From an uncultured Clostridium sp. (lineage in GTDB: Bacteria; Bacillota; Clostridia; TANB77; CAG-508): a DNA stretch of 36,902 bases. The notes beneath the pieces were generated by a model, which saw only the letters and a program-made list of their open reading frames with translations, did no database searches and was not told where the DNA came from. The translations under genes were made by a program, and so were the position numbers. Where the stretch lies: contig CAOJGX010000019.1 in the NCBI GenBank assembly GCA_948435735.1, positions 1 through 36,902 on the forward strand, given 5' to 3'. Positions 8,419 through 15,402 of this stretch are shown one piece after another. Every line of letters starts with the position of its first letter. Position 1 is the first letter of the stretch.

Positions 8419-8447
8419 ATTGTATGTTGTTATCCAAAGATTGTCAA
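8419..8447 (-). promoter_or_regulatory. fba proximal promoter P2
   Basis: TTGACA (8442-8447), 17 bases, TACAAT (8419-8424) on the minus strand, giving a leader of only about 25-30 nt before fba. Confidence 0.65.
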
Positions 8448-8460
8448 GTGAAATTTACGA

Positions 8461-8560
8461 AAAATGCAAAAGTGAGGAACTGACACATTATGTGTTCGGC
8501 CCCCCACCTTTGGCTTGGTTATTTCGGCCACTTAAAAATTCCGTAGGCCTCCTTCTTATT
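8461..8560 (-). ncRNA. GC-rich structured leader or small RNA upstream of fba
   Basis: Between two promoters on the minus strand lies a stretch much richer in G+C than its surroundings. It contains GGAGG pairing with CCTC, several GGCC blocks, a CCAAGCCAAAGG segment and the short hairpin ACACAT-A-ATGTGT. It has no start codon with an RBS. It could be a small RNA ended before P2 or a regulatory leader of the long fba transcript. I compared it by eye with the common riboswitch signatures and recognised none. Confidence 0.4.
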
Positions 8561-8576
8561 TTTAAACTACATTCGT

Positions 8577-8605
8577 ATTATAATGCATTTGCCACATTTT
8601 GTCAA
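8577..8605 (-). promoter_or_regulatory. fba distal promoter P1
   Basis: TTGACA (8600-8605), 17 bases, TATAAT (8577-8582): a perfect consensus on the minus strand. Transcription would start near 8570 and pass through the GC-rich element at 8461-8560. Confidence 0.75.
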
Positions 8606-8620
8606 GCTTTGTCTTAAATT

Positions 8621-9385
8621 TTATTTCCCAATAAACATTTGCACATAAATTTTCCCATACGTTTTACTATTTACAACACCAATTCCTGTATAATTATAAC
8701 CATTATTCAAAATATTTGCCTGATGCCCTGCCGAATTCATCCATGCTGTGACAGCAGCTTGATTGCTTGCATTTCCTGCAATATTTTCCGCAGCAGTTTT
8801 GTAGGATACTTTAAAACTGTTTAACATATCAAAAGGTGAGCCATAAATTGGTGAATTATGCGAAAAATAATTGCTGTCTACCATATCTTGTGCTTTAATT
8901 TTAGCAACTCTTTGTACTTCAGCATCTACCTTTAAGGCTGATAAGCCATTCTTCGTTCTTTGTTGATTAATCAACTTTAAAACTTCTTGTTCATCTGCTG
9001 TTAATGTAGAATGGTTGGTTGATGTGTTAGAATTGGTGTTGGAACCAGAATTATTGGCATTTGGATAAATTGGCTTAATGTATTTTTGACTTACTGCTCC
9101 AATATAATCACCTTCAATTTGAACAATATACCAATTTCCAATCCCTGCAAAAATGCGAACATACTCGTTTTTACGAACAGTCGTAATTACCTCATGATCT
9201 GTACTTGGCCCACTTCTTACATTTAACATCGTAGTCGTAACAATTCCTGTTTGATAATCTAACTCATAATAATGTTGCATCGCAAAGGTTTTCGACATTA
9301 CTAAAATCGAAATATTGAGTACAAATACTAAAACTAAAATAATTTTTACTGTTTTCTTATATTTTCCAATTTGAATAACACGCAT
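8621..9385 (-). CDS. Envelope CAP-domain protein with bacterial SH3 domain
   Basis: This is a 254-aa exported protein. Residues about 14-36 form a signal or anchor helix (VLVFVLNISILVMSKTF). Residues about 45-105 form an SH3_3 domain (TTTMLNVRSGPSTDHEVITTV ... YIGAVSQKYI). A Ser/Asn/Thr-rich linker follows, and residues about 128-254 form the CAP/SCP fold (VLKLINQQRTKNGLSAL, YFSHNSPIYGSPFDML, AAENIAGN, WMNSAGHQANILN, GIGVV). YkwD-like CAP proteins of Firmicutes act at the cell surface or on spores, with unknown substrate. Start: AAGGAG before ATG at 9385. It is a monocistronic-looking gene. Confidence 0.9.
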   Translation of the reverse strand: MRVIQIGKYKKTVKIILVLVFVLNISILVMSKTFAMQHYYELDYQTGIVTTTMLNVRSGPSTDHEVITTVRKNEYVRIFAGIGNWYIVQIEGDYIGAVSQKYIKPIYPNANNSGSNTNSNTSTNHSTLTADEQEVLKLINQQRTKNGLSALKVDAEVQRVAKIKAQDMVDSNYFSHNSPIYGSPFDMLNSFKVSYKTAAENIAGNASNQAAVTAWMNSAGHQANILNNGYNYTGIGVVNSKTYGKIYVQMFIGK

Positions 9386-9450
9386 AAAATAACTCCTTAA
9401 AACTTGCTTTTTAAATCGTATGCACTTGTTTTAAGGAGTATGCTTCAATT

Positions 9451-10344
9451 TTACAATTCCACTTCATCCGTCACTTTCACTATCGCTCTTGTGATATCAA
9501 ACGTAAAATTAATGATATCATATACCTTTTTTAAAGTGTCAAAATCAACCGCCGATTTTAGGATATTTCCTTCAAACATGGCTCCTGTTTTAAAACGGAT
9601 GTAGAGTTTATTATTTTTTATGGTAAGTTCATATTTAATGTTTGAATTATGGATAAAATCAATCATTTTATCCATAATGTCTGATGTTAAAATTTGCATG
9701 GCTTGAATTTTGTCGTCTGCAATCACATCAAAATATTTTTCAAATTCGCTTGAATCCATTTCAATTCTTTTTTGGTCTGGGAATATTTTTCCTAAAAAAC
9801 TTTTGTCTGCATGAACTTTTACCATACCATGATAGGAATTATTTAGCTTACTTAAGCCAAATAAGCCATGGAAAATAGTAGTATAGGTAGCATTTCCTTC
9901 ACTATTCGTGTTTTTTTCTTCTGTGTGGACTTCTGCCATCATCATATCATGGTCATCCACATTTCCTATCATCAAATCTTCGGAATGATAACAATCAAAT
10001 CTTTCAAATCCACCTTCTTGGTAAGTTGTACGAGGAATCCCTTGCTGATACCAAAATTCCAGCTTTTCATCGTATGCTTTTATAAAGGTTTTGACTACTT
10101 TTTCTTTATACGTCTTCTGATAAGAATTAGCAGGGTCACACACCAATATAACCGCTAAAACTATACAACTCAAAATCCCAGCACTACGTAAAACAGGTTG
10201 TTCAAAATAAATTCCTAAACCAGCCAAACTACTAGCAACCAGAATACACCCTACAATTTTATAGAAACAACTTTTTCTTAAATGTTCTAATTCATTCTTA
10301 CTAGACCTTAAAACCTCTTCATATATTTCATTGAATTTTTTCAT
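9451..10344 (-). CDS. DUF3137-like membrane protein
   Basis: This 297-aa protein has two membrane helices near the N-terminus (residues about 27-45 and 52-68) and a cytosolic remainder with a FHGLFGLSKLN segment. Proteins of the DUF3137 type usually sit next to lemA, and this one follows lemA by 16 bases. The family role is unknown; some members have been discussed as envelope-stress related together with LemA. Start: GGAG before ATG at 10344. Assignment rests on topology, the YHSEDLMIGNVDDHDMMMAEVHTEE segment and the context. Confidence 0.72.
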   Translation of the reverse strand: MKKFNEIYEEVLRSSKNELEHLRKSCFYKIVGCILVASSLAGLGIYFEQPVLRSAGILSCIVLAVILVCDPANSYQKTYKEKVVKTFIKAYDEKLEFWYQQGIPRTTYQEGGFERFDCYHSEDLMIGNVDDHDMMMAEVHTEEKNTNSEGNATYTTIFHGLFGLSKLNNSYHGMVKVHADKSFLGKIFPDQKRIEMDSSEFEKYFDVIADDKIQAMQILTSDIMDKMIDFIHNSNIKYELTIKNNKLYIRFKTGAMFEGNILKSAVDFDTLKKVYDIINFTFDITRAIVKVTDEVEL

Positions 10345-10360
10345 CTATACTCCTATCATT

Positions 10361-10882
10361 TCATTGTATATGAATATTTTGTTTTGCCTCAATCTGTGCC
10401 TCAAACAATTCTATTTCTTTAAATCCAAGTAACCTTGCTAACAACTTCGTAGGTATAGTCGCAATTTGGGTATTGTATACAGTGACTTCTGAATTATAAA
10501 TTCTTCTAGCTGCCTGTAATTGACTTTCCATTTTAGATAAACTTTTTTGTAACTCCAAAAATTGCTCACTTGCTTGCAACTTCGGATAATTTTCCGCCAT
10601 GCCAAGCATATGATTGCACATGGTATTTAGAGTGGCACCAGCTTTTAAGTCTTTTGTTTTGGTATAATCATTTTTTAGTCTATTCATTTTCTCAAAGACC
10701 TTTTGCTCGTGCATCATATAACCTTTTACACATTCAACTAAATTGGGAATTAAATCAAACCTTTGTGTTAAATAGACATCCATCGAAGATTTGGCTTGCT
10801 TCACTTTATTTTTTCGTGTAACCAAAGAATTATAAGTCAACAATAACCAAGCAAGCATAAGAATGCTGATAACAATTATCAT
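10361..10882 (-). CDS. lemA: LemA family protein
   Basis: The 173-aa protein has one N-terminal membrane helix (MIIVISILMLAWLLLTY). The diagnostic LemA sequence follows: SLVTRKNKVKQAKSSMDVYLTQRFDLIPNLVECVKGY, then the helical bundle with LQASEQFLELQKSLSKMESQLQAARRIYNSEVTVYNTQIATIPTKLLA. LemA proteins are anchored helical bundles of uncertain function. It starts at ATG 10882 after AAAAGGAGAG and forms a two-gene unit with the DUF3137-like gene downstream. Confidence 0.92.
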   Translation of the reverse strand: MIIVISILMLAWLLLTYNSLVTRKNKVKQAKSSMDVYLTQRFDLIPNLVECVKGYMMHEQKVFEKMNRLKNDYTKTKDLKAGATLNTMCNHMLGMAENYPKLQASEQFLELQKSLSKMESQLQAARRIYNSEVTVYNTQIATIPTKLLARLLGFKEIELFEAQIEAKQNIHIQ

Positions 10883-10898
10883 TTTCTCTCCTTTTCTC

Positions 10899-12674
10899 TT
10901 ATCTTACATAATTTTCTACTTCATTTTTTATTTTCTCTACAAACTGCTCTACTTTCATACCGCCAATATCGCCTTCTTTTCTAGAACGAACACCAACATT
11001 GTTCGCTTCCACTTCTTTTTCGCCTAAAATCAACATATACGGAATTTTTTGAAGCTGTGCCTCACGAATTTTATAGCCAATTTTTTCTTGTCTATCGTCT
11101 AATTCCACACGAATTCCCTCTTGTTGCAATTTTTGAACAACTGATTTGGCATACTCTACTTGATTGTCTGAAATTGGCATTACTTTCACTTGCACCGGCG
11201 CAAGCCAGGTTGGAAAAGCACCTTTAAATTGTTCTAAAACCAATGCCAAAAATCTTTCATACGATCCCAATATTGCTCTATGAACCATAACAGGAGGTTG
11301 TTTTTCTCCCTTTTCATCAATGTAGAACAATCCAAATCTTTTTGGCGTAGAAAAATCCACTTGTACCGTTGGAATTTGCACTTCTCTACCTAAAGCATCT
11401 TTAAACATGAAATCTAATTTAGGTCCATATAATGCTGCTTCTCCTTCACATCTTTTAGCATCTAATTTTAATTCATCTGAAATTTCCTGTAACATTTGCT
11501 CACATAAATCCCAGTCCTCTTTACTTCCAATATACTTTTCTGGATGGTCATAATCTCTTACGGATAAAGATACCCAGTGGTCATCCCAAAGCCCCATTTT
11601 CGTATAAAAGTCTCTTATAATGTTGCACATATTAATAATTTCATCTTTTACCTGGTCAATACGGCAGAAAGAATGTCCATCTTCAATCGTAATTGCATAT
11701 ACTCTAGACAGTCCACCAACAGACCCCTGAAGTTCTGCACGATATTGTTTATCTGACTCCATATAACGAATTGGCAAATCTTTATAACTTCTCAATTTAG
11801 AAGCATAAATTTGCGTATGATGTGGACATTGAACTGGTTTTAGTACAAACTCATGACCTTTTGGGGAATTTACACGAAACAACTCATCATTAAATTTTTG
11901 TGCATGACCCGATGTTTCAAATAAACTGATATTAGCAAGTGACGGACAACTTACTTTTTGAAAGCCATATTTTCGGCATATTTTTTCTACCTCTTTTTGC
12001 AATTCTTCCTTGACAATTGTTCCTTTTGGCGTATAAAGTGGCAAACCACCTCCTACATAATCCGAAAAACAAAATAAATCTAATTCTTTTCCTAATTTTC
12101 TATGGTCTCTTTGTTTTGCCTCTTCTAGCTTTTGTAAATAGTCTTCTAACTCACTTGCTTTTGGAAAAGAAATGCCATAAATTCTTTGTAACATCTTATT
12201 ATGCTCATCACCTCTCCAATAAGCCCCTGAAGAAGATAACAGTTTTACACTCTTGACACACCCTGTTAACGGTAGGTGTGGGCCACGGCAAAGGTCTGTA
12301 AAATCACCTTGTTGATAAAAAGAAATAACTTCTCCTTCTGGTAAATCTTCAATTAATTCTACTTTATAATCTTCTTTTTTTTCTTTCATTAACGCAATTG
12401 CCTCTTCTCGTGGCAACTCAAATCTCTCTAGTTCAAAGTTTTCTTTGATGATCTTCTTCATTTCGTCTTCTATTTTGCTCAAATCCTCTTCTGAAAATGG
12501 CTTTTCTACATCAAAATCATAATAAAATCCATTTTCAATGGCAGGCCCAATTGCCAATTTGGCTTCTGGAAATAATTTTTTGACTGCTTGTGCTAAAATA
12601 TGTGAAGTCGTATGCCAATACATACTTTCTTCCACTTCTGCGGTTTTTCCGCCTCCTAATTTGATTTTAAACAT
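10899..12674 (-). CDS. thrS: Threonyl-tRNA synthetase lacking the TGS domain
   Basis: This enzyme charges tRNA-Thr with threonine. The 591-aa protein starts directly with a few strands (MFKIKLGGGKTAEVEESM) and then the editing domain (HTTSH at residues 21-25; DLCRGPHLPL), the class II catalytic core and the anticodon-binding domain (MPISDNQVEYAKSVVQKLQ, ILGEKEVE). The usual ~640-aa form has a full N-terminal TGS domain, missing here. Zinc-site and core motifs are divergent: KPVQCPHH where KPMNCPGH is usual, ITIEDGHSF for FTQDDAHIF, and HRAILGSYERF. Start: AAAGGAGG before ATG. It follows an SDR gene by about 14 bases, both behind a T-box with a Thr specifier, which supports the identity. Confidence 0.93.
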   Translation of the reverse strand: MFKIKLGGGKTAEVEESMYWHTTSHILAQAVKKLFPEAKLAIGPAIENGFYYDFDVEKPFSEEDLSKIEDEMKKIIKENFELERFELPREEAIALMKEKKEDYKVELIEDLPEGEVISFYQQGDFTDLCRGPHLPLTGCVKSVKLLSSSGAYWRGDEHNKMLQRIYGISFPKASELEDYLQKLEEAKQRDHRKLGKELDLFCFSDYVGGGLPLYTPKGTIVKEELQKEVEKICRKYGFQKVSCPSLANISLFETSGHAQKFNDELFRVNSPKGHEFVLKPVQCPHHTQIYASKLRSYKDLPIRYMESDKQYRAELQGSVGGLSRVYAITIEDGHSFCRIDQVKDEIINMCNIIRDFYTKMGLWDDHWVSLSVRDYDHPEKYIGSKEDWDLCEQMLQEISDELKLDAKRCEGEAALYGPKLDFMFKDALGREVQIPTVQVDFSTPKRFGLFYIDEKGEKQPPVMVHRAILGSYERFLALVLEQFKGAFPTWLAPVQVKVMPISDNQVEYAKSVVQKLQQEGIRVELDDRQEKIGYKIREAQLQKIPYMLILGEKEVEANNVGVRSRKEGDIGGMKVEQFVEKIKNEVENYVR

Positions 12675-12688
12675 AGTTTTTTCCTCCT

Positions 12689-13360
12689 TTATTTTAAATT
12701 TTTTCGATTAATTGTTATCTCACTAATTTCAATTTTCTTTGGTAAATTTAAAATGTACAACATAATATCAGCAATATCCTCTGGCTTCATCCATTCCTCT
12801 GGATGTCCTATTTCTTTTCCTGTCCACTTTGTGTGCATTTTCGTATTCATACCACCAACATTAAATTGAATTACCCTACAATTTGATTTTTTTAGTTCTA
12901 ATTGTAAGTTTTTGCTTGTTCCTCGTATTGCCCATTTTGAAGTTGTATACGCAATTTGTTCTGGATACCCTTCCTTTGTTCCTATTGTTGAACCTACATT
13001 TAAAATGTCTGCTTCATTTTCTTTTATTAGCGTTATTAATTGTGTTACTAAATAAATAGGGGCTAATACATTTATTTTCATTAAGTCATCTAATACATCA
13101 TAAGTAACTTCTTCTAATTTTTGCACTCCTGGTACACCTGCACAATTGATTAAAGTATCAAAATTACTATATTTTTGCTTAATCAATTGACAAGCATTTA
13201 ACATAGAAACTTCATCTGTCAAATCTGTTTTTATAAAGTCACATTCATAATCTGGCTTACTTCTGCACAATGCAACTACTTTCATATTATTTTCTAAACA
13301 CATTTTGCCAAATGATTTTCCAAGTCCATCACTTGCTCCTGTTAACAGAATTGTTTTCAT
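12689..13360 (-). CDS. Short-chain dehydrogenase/reductase in the thrS operon
   Basis: This is a 223-aa classical SDR: TGASDGLGKS (NAD(P)-binding, residues 7-16), NCAGVPG, the Ser of NVGSTIG, and the catalytic YTTSK with Tyr and Lys. It is a complete Rossmann enzyme of ordinary length. AAAAGGAG precedes ATG at 13360. It lies between the T-box leader and thrS, so it should be induced when charged tRNA-Thr is scarce. Some SDRs (YdfG type) oxidise L-allo-threonine or serine, which would suit that control, but the sequence does not fix the substrate. Confidence 0.88.
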   Translation of the reverse strand: MKTILLTGASDGLGKSFGKMCLENNMKVVALCRSKPDYECDFIKTDLTDEVSMLNACQLIKQKYSNFDTLINCAGVPGVQKLEEVTYDVLDDLMKINVLAPIYLVTQLITLIKENEADILNVGSTIGTKEGYPEQIAYTTSKWAIRGTSKNLQLELKKSNCRVIQFNVGGMNTKMHTKWTGKEIGHPEEWMKPEDIADIMLYILNLPKKIEISEITINRKNLK

Positions 13361-13382
13361 TTCAATCTCCTTTTAAAAAATC

Positions 13383-13612
13383 AAAAAACACTCCATAGAC
13401 AAACTTTGTTGTCTATAGGAGTGCTTAAAACACGGTTCCATCCTAAATTTTAACTCAAATTTCAAGCCGTTATCGCAGCTGACGCGCTATTTTTTCAAAT
13501 AGAAACTCCAAGGTAGTTTTTCAGAAATGTTTTTTAAGATTAGCTTTCAGCCCATACGACTAATCCTCTCTGTTAATAACCTCTATCTTACTTTTCCTTT
13601 TCAACGTTTACA
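13383..13612 (-). promoter_or_regulatory. T-box riboswitch, threonine-type
   Basis: Read on the minus strand this leader has GTTGAAAAGGAAAAGTAA at its start, the AGAGAG bulge, the stem I region ending TTGGAGTTTC, the specifier ACT (13517-13515, a Thr codon followed by a purine), the T-box sequence GGATGGAACCGTG (13443-13431) that pairs with the tRNA acceptor end, and a terminator hairpin of 13 base pairs (13389-13423) followed by six T. Uncharged tRNA-Thr should stabilise the antiterminator and turn on the SDR-thrS operon. Confidence 0.93.
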
Positions 13613-13617
13613 AATTT

Positions 13618-13646
13618 ATTATACGTCAAAATTGGTTGGTTGTCAA
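13618..13646 (-). promoter_or_regulatory. Promoter of the T-box-SDR-thrS operon
   Basis: Consensus TTGACA (13641-13646), 17 bases, TATAAT (13618-13623) on the minus strand, ending directly where the T-box leader starts. Confidence 0.85.
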
Positions 13647-13653
13647 TATTCTT

Positions 13654-13740
13654 TTAATTACTTTCTATGTATTTTATATAGGTATTTAAAAATCTTTCAA
13701 GATTAATTTGAGCAACTTCTCCAATTTTAAATTTTCTCAT
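13654..13740 (-). CDS. 28-residue peptide, possible gene remnant
   Basis: A short frame begins MRKFKIGEVAQINLERF with ATG immediately after the TGA of the 55-codon gene and with AAAAGGAG inside that gene at proper spacing. It ends eight bases before the thrS-operon -35 box. It could be a translationally coupled mini-gene or the head of a decayed gene. No family is recognised. Confidence 0.35.
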   Translation of the reverse strand: MRKFKIGEVAQINLERFLNTYIKYIESN

Positions 13741-13908
13741 TCAGGTCTCCTTTTTGTTTTTAGAAGTATAATACTGGATTTCTTCTTCTGATAATCTATA
13801 TTTTTTAGCAACTTCTGTTCTGCAAAATTCAGAATAAGTCTTTATTTTACCTTCTTTTTTAGCTTGTTGTACTATCTTTTTCACTTTTGCTTTGTAAAGA
13901 TTATCCAT
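13741..13908 (-). CDS. 55-residue hypothetical protein
   Basis: GGAGG lies five to six bases before ATG at 13908. The frame encodes a charged, Lys-rich peptide (MDNLYKAKVKKIVQQAKK ... SEFCRTEVAKKYRLSEEEIQYY), likely helical, with a segment resembling a small DNA-binding or antitoxin-like fold, though I recognise no family. A possible promoter (TTGTAT, then TACAAT) lies about 60 bases upstream. It is coupled to the 28-residue frame. Coding appearance and RBS are good; function unknown. Confidence 0.5.
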   Translation of the reverse strand: MDNLYKAKVKKIVQQAKKEGKIKTYSEFCRTEVAKKYRLSEEEIQYYTSKNKKET

Positions 13909-14055
13909 TTTTATACCTCCTTAATATTTTTTATTTATCCAATTATGACCTTATATTTATATTGTAACATATTTTTCCTTTCATACAAACTATTTTCACT
14001 TTTTTGTTCGTCAATTTTCGACAAAATACTTTATTTCCATTCAATGCAAAAACAA

Positions 14056-14880
14056 CTATTTTTCTCCTCTTTCTTCTTCCTTCTCCAATTCTTTTTCCAA
14101 TATTCTATCTAACAACAAAATTGCTATTTTAGTTCCCAAAGGTGCTTTTAAATTTTGAATATGTTCCACAGTTTGGCTTAATTCTTTCCACTCTATTTTT
14201 CTATTGATAAATTCTCCTTGTGCATCTAATTGCATATCTTTTCTTTCTTTTCCTGTTACATCAATTCTATAAAGTTGCGTAAGTTCTTCTGCATCAGTCG
14301 TTACAAGTGATGCCCCTCCTAGGATTGGTTGACAATCTTGCTTCGTAATTTCATAGCCTGATTCTTCCCTTGTTTCTCTTACAATGTTCGCTAGACTATC
14401 TTGACCTTCTTCGCTCATTCCGCCTATCATTTCTAACAATACTCCCTTATATTTTTCCTCTGTTAAAAATGGCGAACGTACTTGCCCTTGTAAGCCAATC
14501 ATAACCTTTTCATTTTCTTTTTTATAATAAATAGCACCAACAGAATTCTTAGATTTTGCAATTACTTCTTTCTTTCCTTTTTGTGTCTCAACTTCAACAA
14601 CTTGAAAACGAGGACTTTTCATGAATATCTCTTTTTGACTAACAATTCTATCAATTTGTACCCTTGGCTCTTCTAGTTTTATTGCTTCTTTTAAAACAGT
14701 TTGAAAACTCTCTCTCTTTTGATGATATTGATTTACAAATGCTAAAAAAGCATAAATCGTAGTTCCAGAAGAAACACAGGATGAATTTTCTTGTTGAAAA
14801 TCTAAAAATGCTTCTGCATATTTTAAATTAATCCAATTTAAATTATCTTTTTTATAAGGATTGCTTACTATCTTTTCCAT
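14056..14880 (-). CDS. Nudix hydrolase with N-terminal extension
   Basis: This is a 274-aa protein. Residues about 110-265 are a Nudix domain: SVGAIYYKKENEKVMIGLQ, then the Nudix box GMSEEGQDSLANIVRETREESGY with the catalytic RE..EE. Position 7 of the box is Gln rather than the usual Glu. ADP-ribose or other nucleotide-sugar pyrophosphatases share this layout with a conserved LEMIGG strand before the box. The first 100 residues are not Nudix and are unrecognised. There is no good RBS before ATG at 14880, so the start is tentative. Confidence 0.75.
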   Translation of the reverse strand: MEKIVSNPYKKDNLNWINLKYAEAFLDFQQENSSCVSSGTTIYAFLAFVNQYHQKRESFQTVLKEAIKLEEPRVQIDRIVSQKEIFMKSPRFQVVEVETQKGKKEVIAKSKNSVGAIYYKKENEKVMIGLQGQVRSPFLTEEKYKGVLLEMIGGMSEEGQDSLANIVRETREESGYEITKQDCQPILGGASLVTTDAEELTQLYRIDVTGKERKDMQLDAQGEFINRKIEWKELSQTVEHIQNLKAPLGTKIAILLLDRILEKELEKEEERGEK

Positions 14881-14986
14881 TTACCGCATAATTTATCGAA
14901 TAAATACCCTTAATAGCAGATTCTCTCCTAGCACCTTGCTTCCTTTCCCATAGTTGAGCAATGCTTTTTATTTCCAACTCGCCCAT
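14852..14986 (-). CDS. 44-codon frame overlapping the Nudix start, possible gene fragment
   Basis: The frame MGELEIKSIAQLWERKQG ... SINYAVNGK reads like real protein. The same frame stays open upstream through TISKAITIPKEAKYKLSNN inside the 99-codon ORF, without a start. No RBS is seen. It may be the tail of a gene whose front (14968-15267) is in another frame after an indel, or chance. Confidence 0.25.
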   Translation of the reverse strand: MGELEIKSIAQLWERKQGARRESAIKGIYSINYAVNGKDSKQSL

Positions 14987-15267
14987 ATTATTAGAAAGTT
15001 TGTATTTAGCCTCTTTTGGTATTGTGATTGCTTTTGAGATTGTTTTATTAAAGCAATAACAATTCCGTTATCTTGTAGCTGTCTTATTACTTCGTCTGGC
15101 CTTTTTCCTAACTGTAACATATTTTTTGCATTATCTAACTTTTTTTGAATTCCGTTTAAAGCATCTATATCATACTGATCTAATTCATGTATTAAACCTT
15201 CTATTTTTCTGCTCGTTATTTGAATATGAGTTCGTATTTTTCTTGTCTTTTTTATTTTTTCATTCAT
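14968..15267 (-). CDS. 99-residue hypothetical protein, possibly frameshifted
   Basis: This is a Lys/Gln-rich helical protein (MNEKIKKTRKIRTHIQITS ... DALNGIQKKLDNAKNMLQ). Its last 20 residues (RLNTNFLIIWASWK) look unlike the rest, whereas another frame of the same DNA gives a more protein-like continuation (see 14852-14986). No convincing RBS precedes ATG at 15267. I recognise no family. It sits between murD and the Nudix gene. Confidence 0.35.
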   Translation of the reverse strand: MNEKIKKTRKIRTHIQITSRKIEGLIHELDQYDIDALNGIQKKLDNAKNMLQLGKRPDEVIRQLQDNGIVIALIKQSQKQSQYQKRLNTNFLIIWASWK

Positions 15268-15346
15268 AGATTTTTTGTCTTGGTTTTATTTTTCCTCAAC
15301 ATGGTGTTTTATTTTTCAAAAATATATAAATACGTCCAAAGACTAC

Positions 15347-15385
15347 ATGCCCCTTAAAACGCTTCTAAATGCGTTTTAGGGGCAT
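15347..15385. repeat. Strong GC-containing hairpin after murD
   Basis: Arms ATGCCCCTTAAAACGC and GCGTTTTAGGGGCAT (one bulged T) enclose an eight-base loop about 20 bases beyond the murD stop. No clear T run follows on either strand, so it may be an mRNA-stabilising hairpin rather than a standard terminator. Confidence 0.6.
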
Positions 15386-15402
15386 TGCTTCAAATTTACT
15401 AC

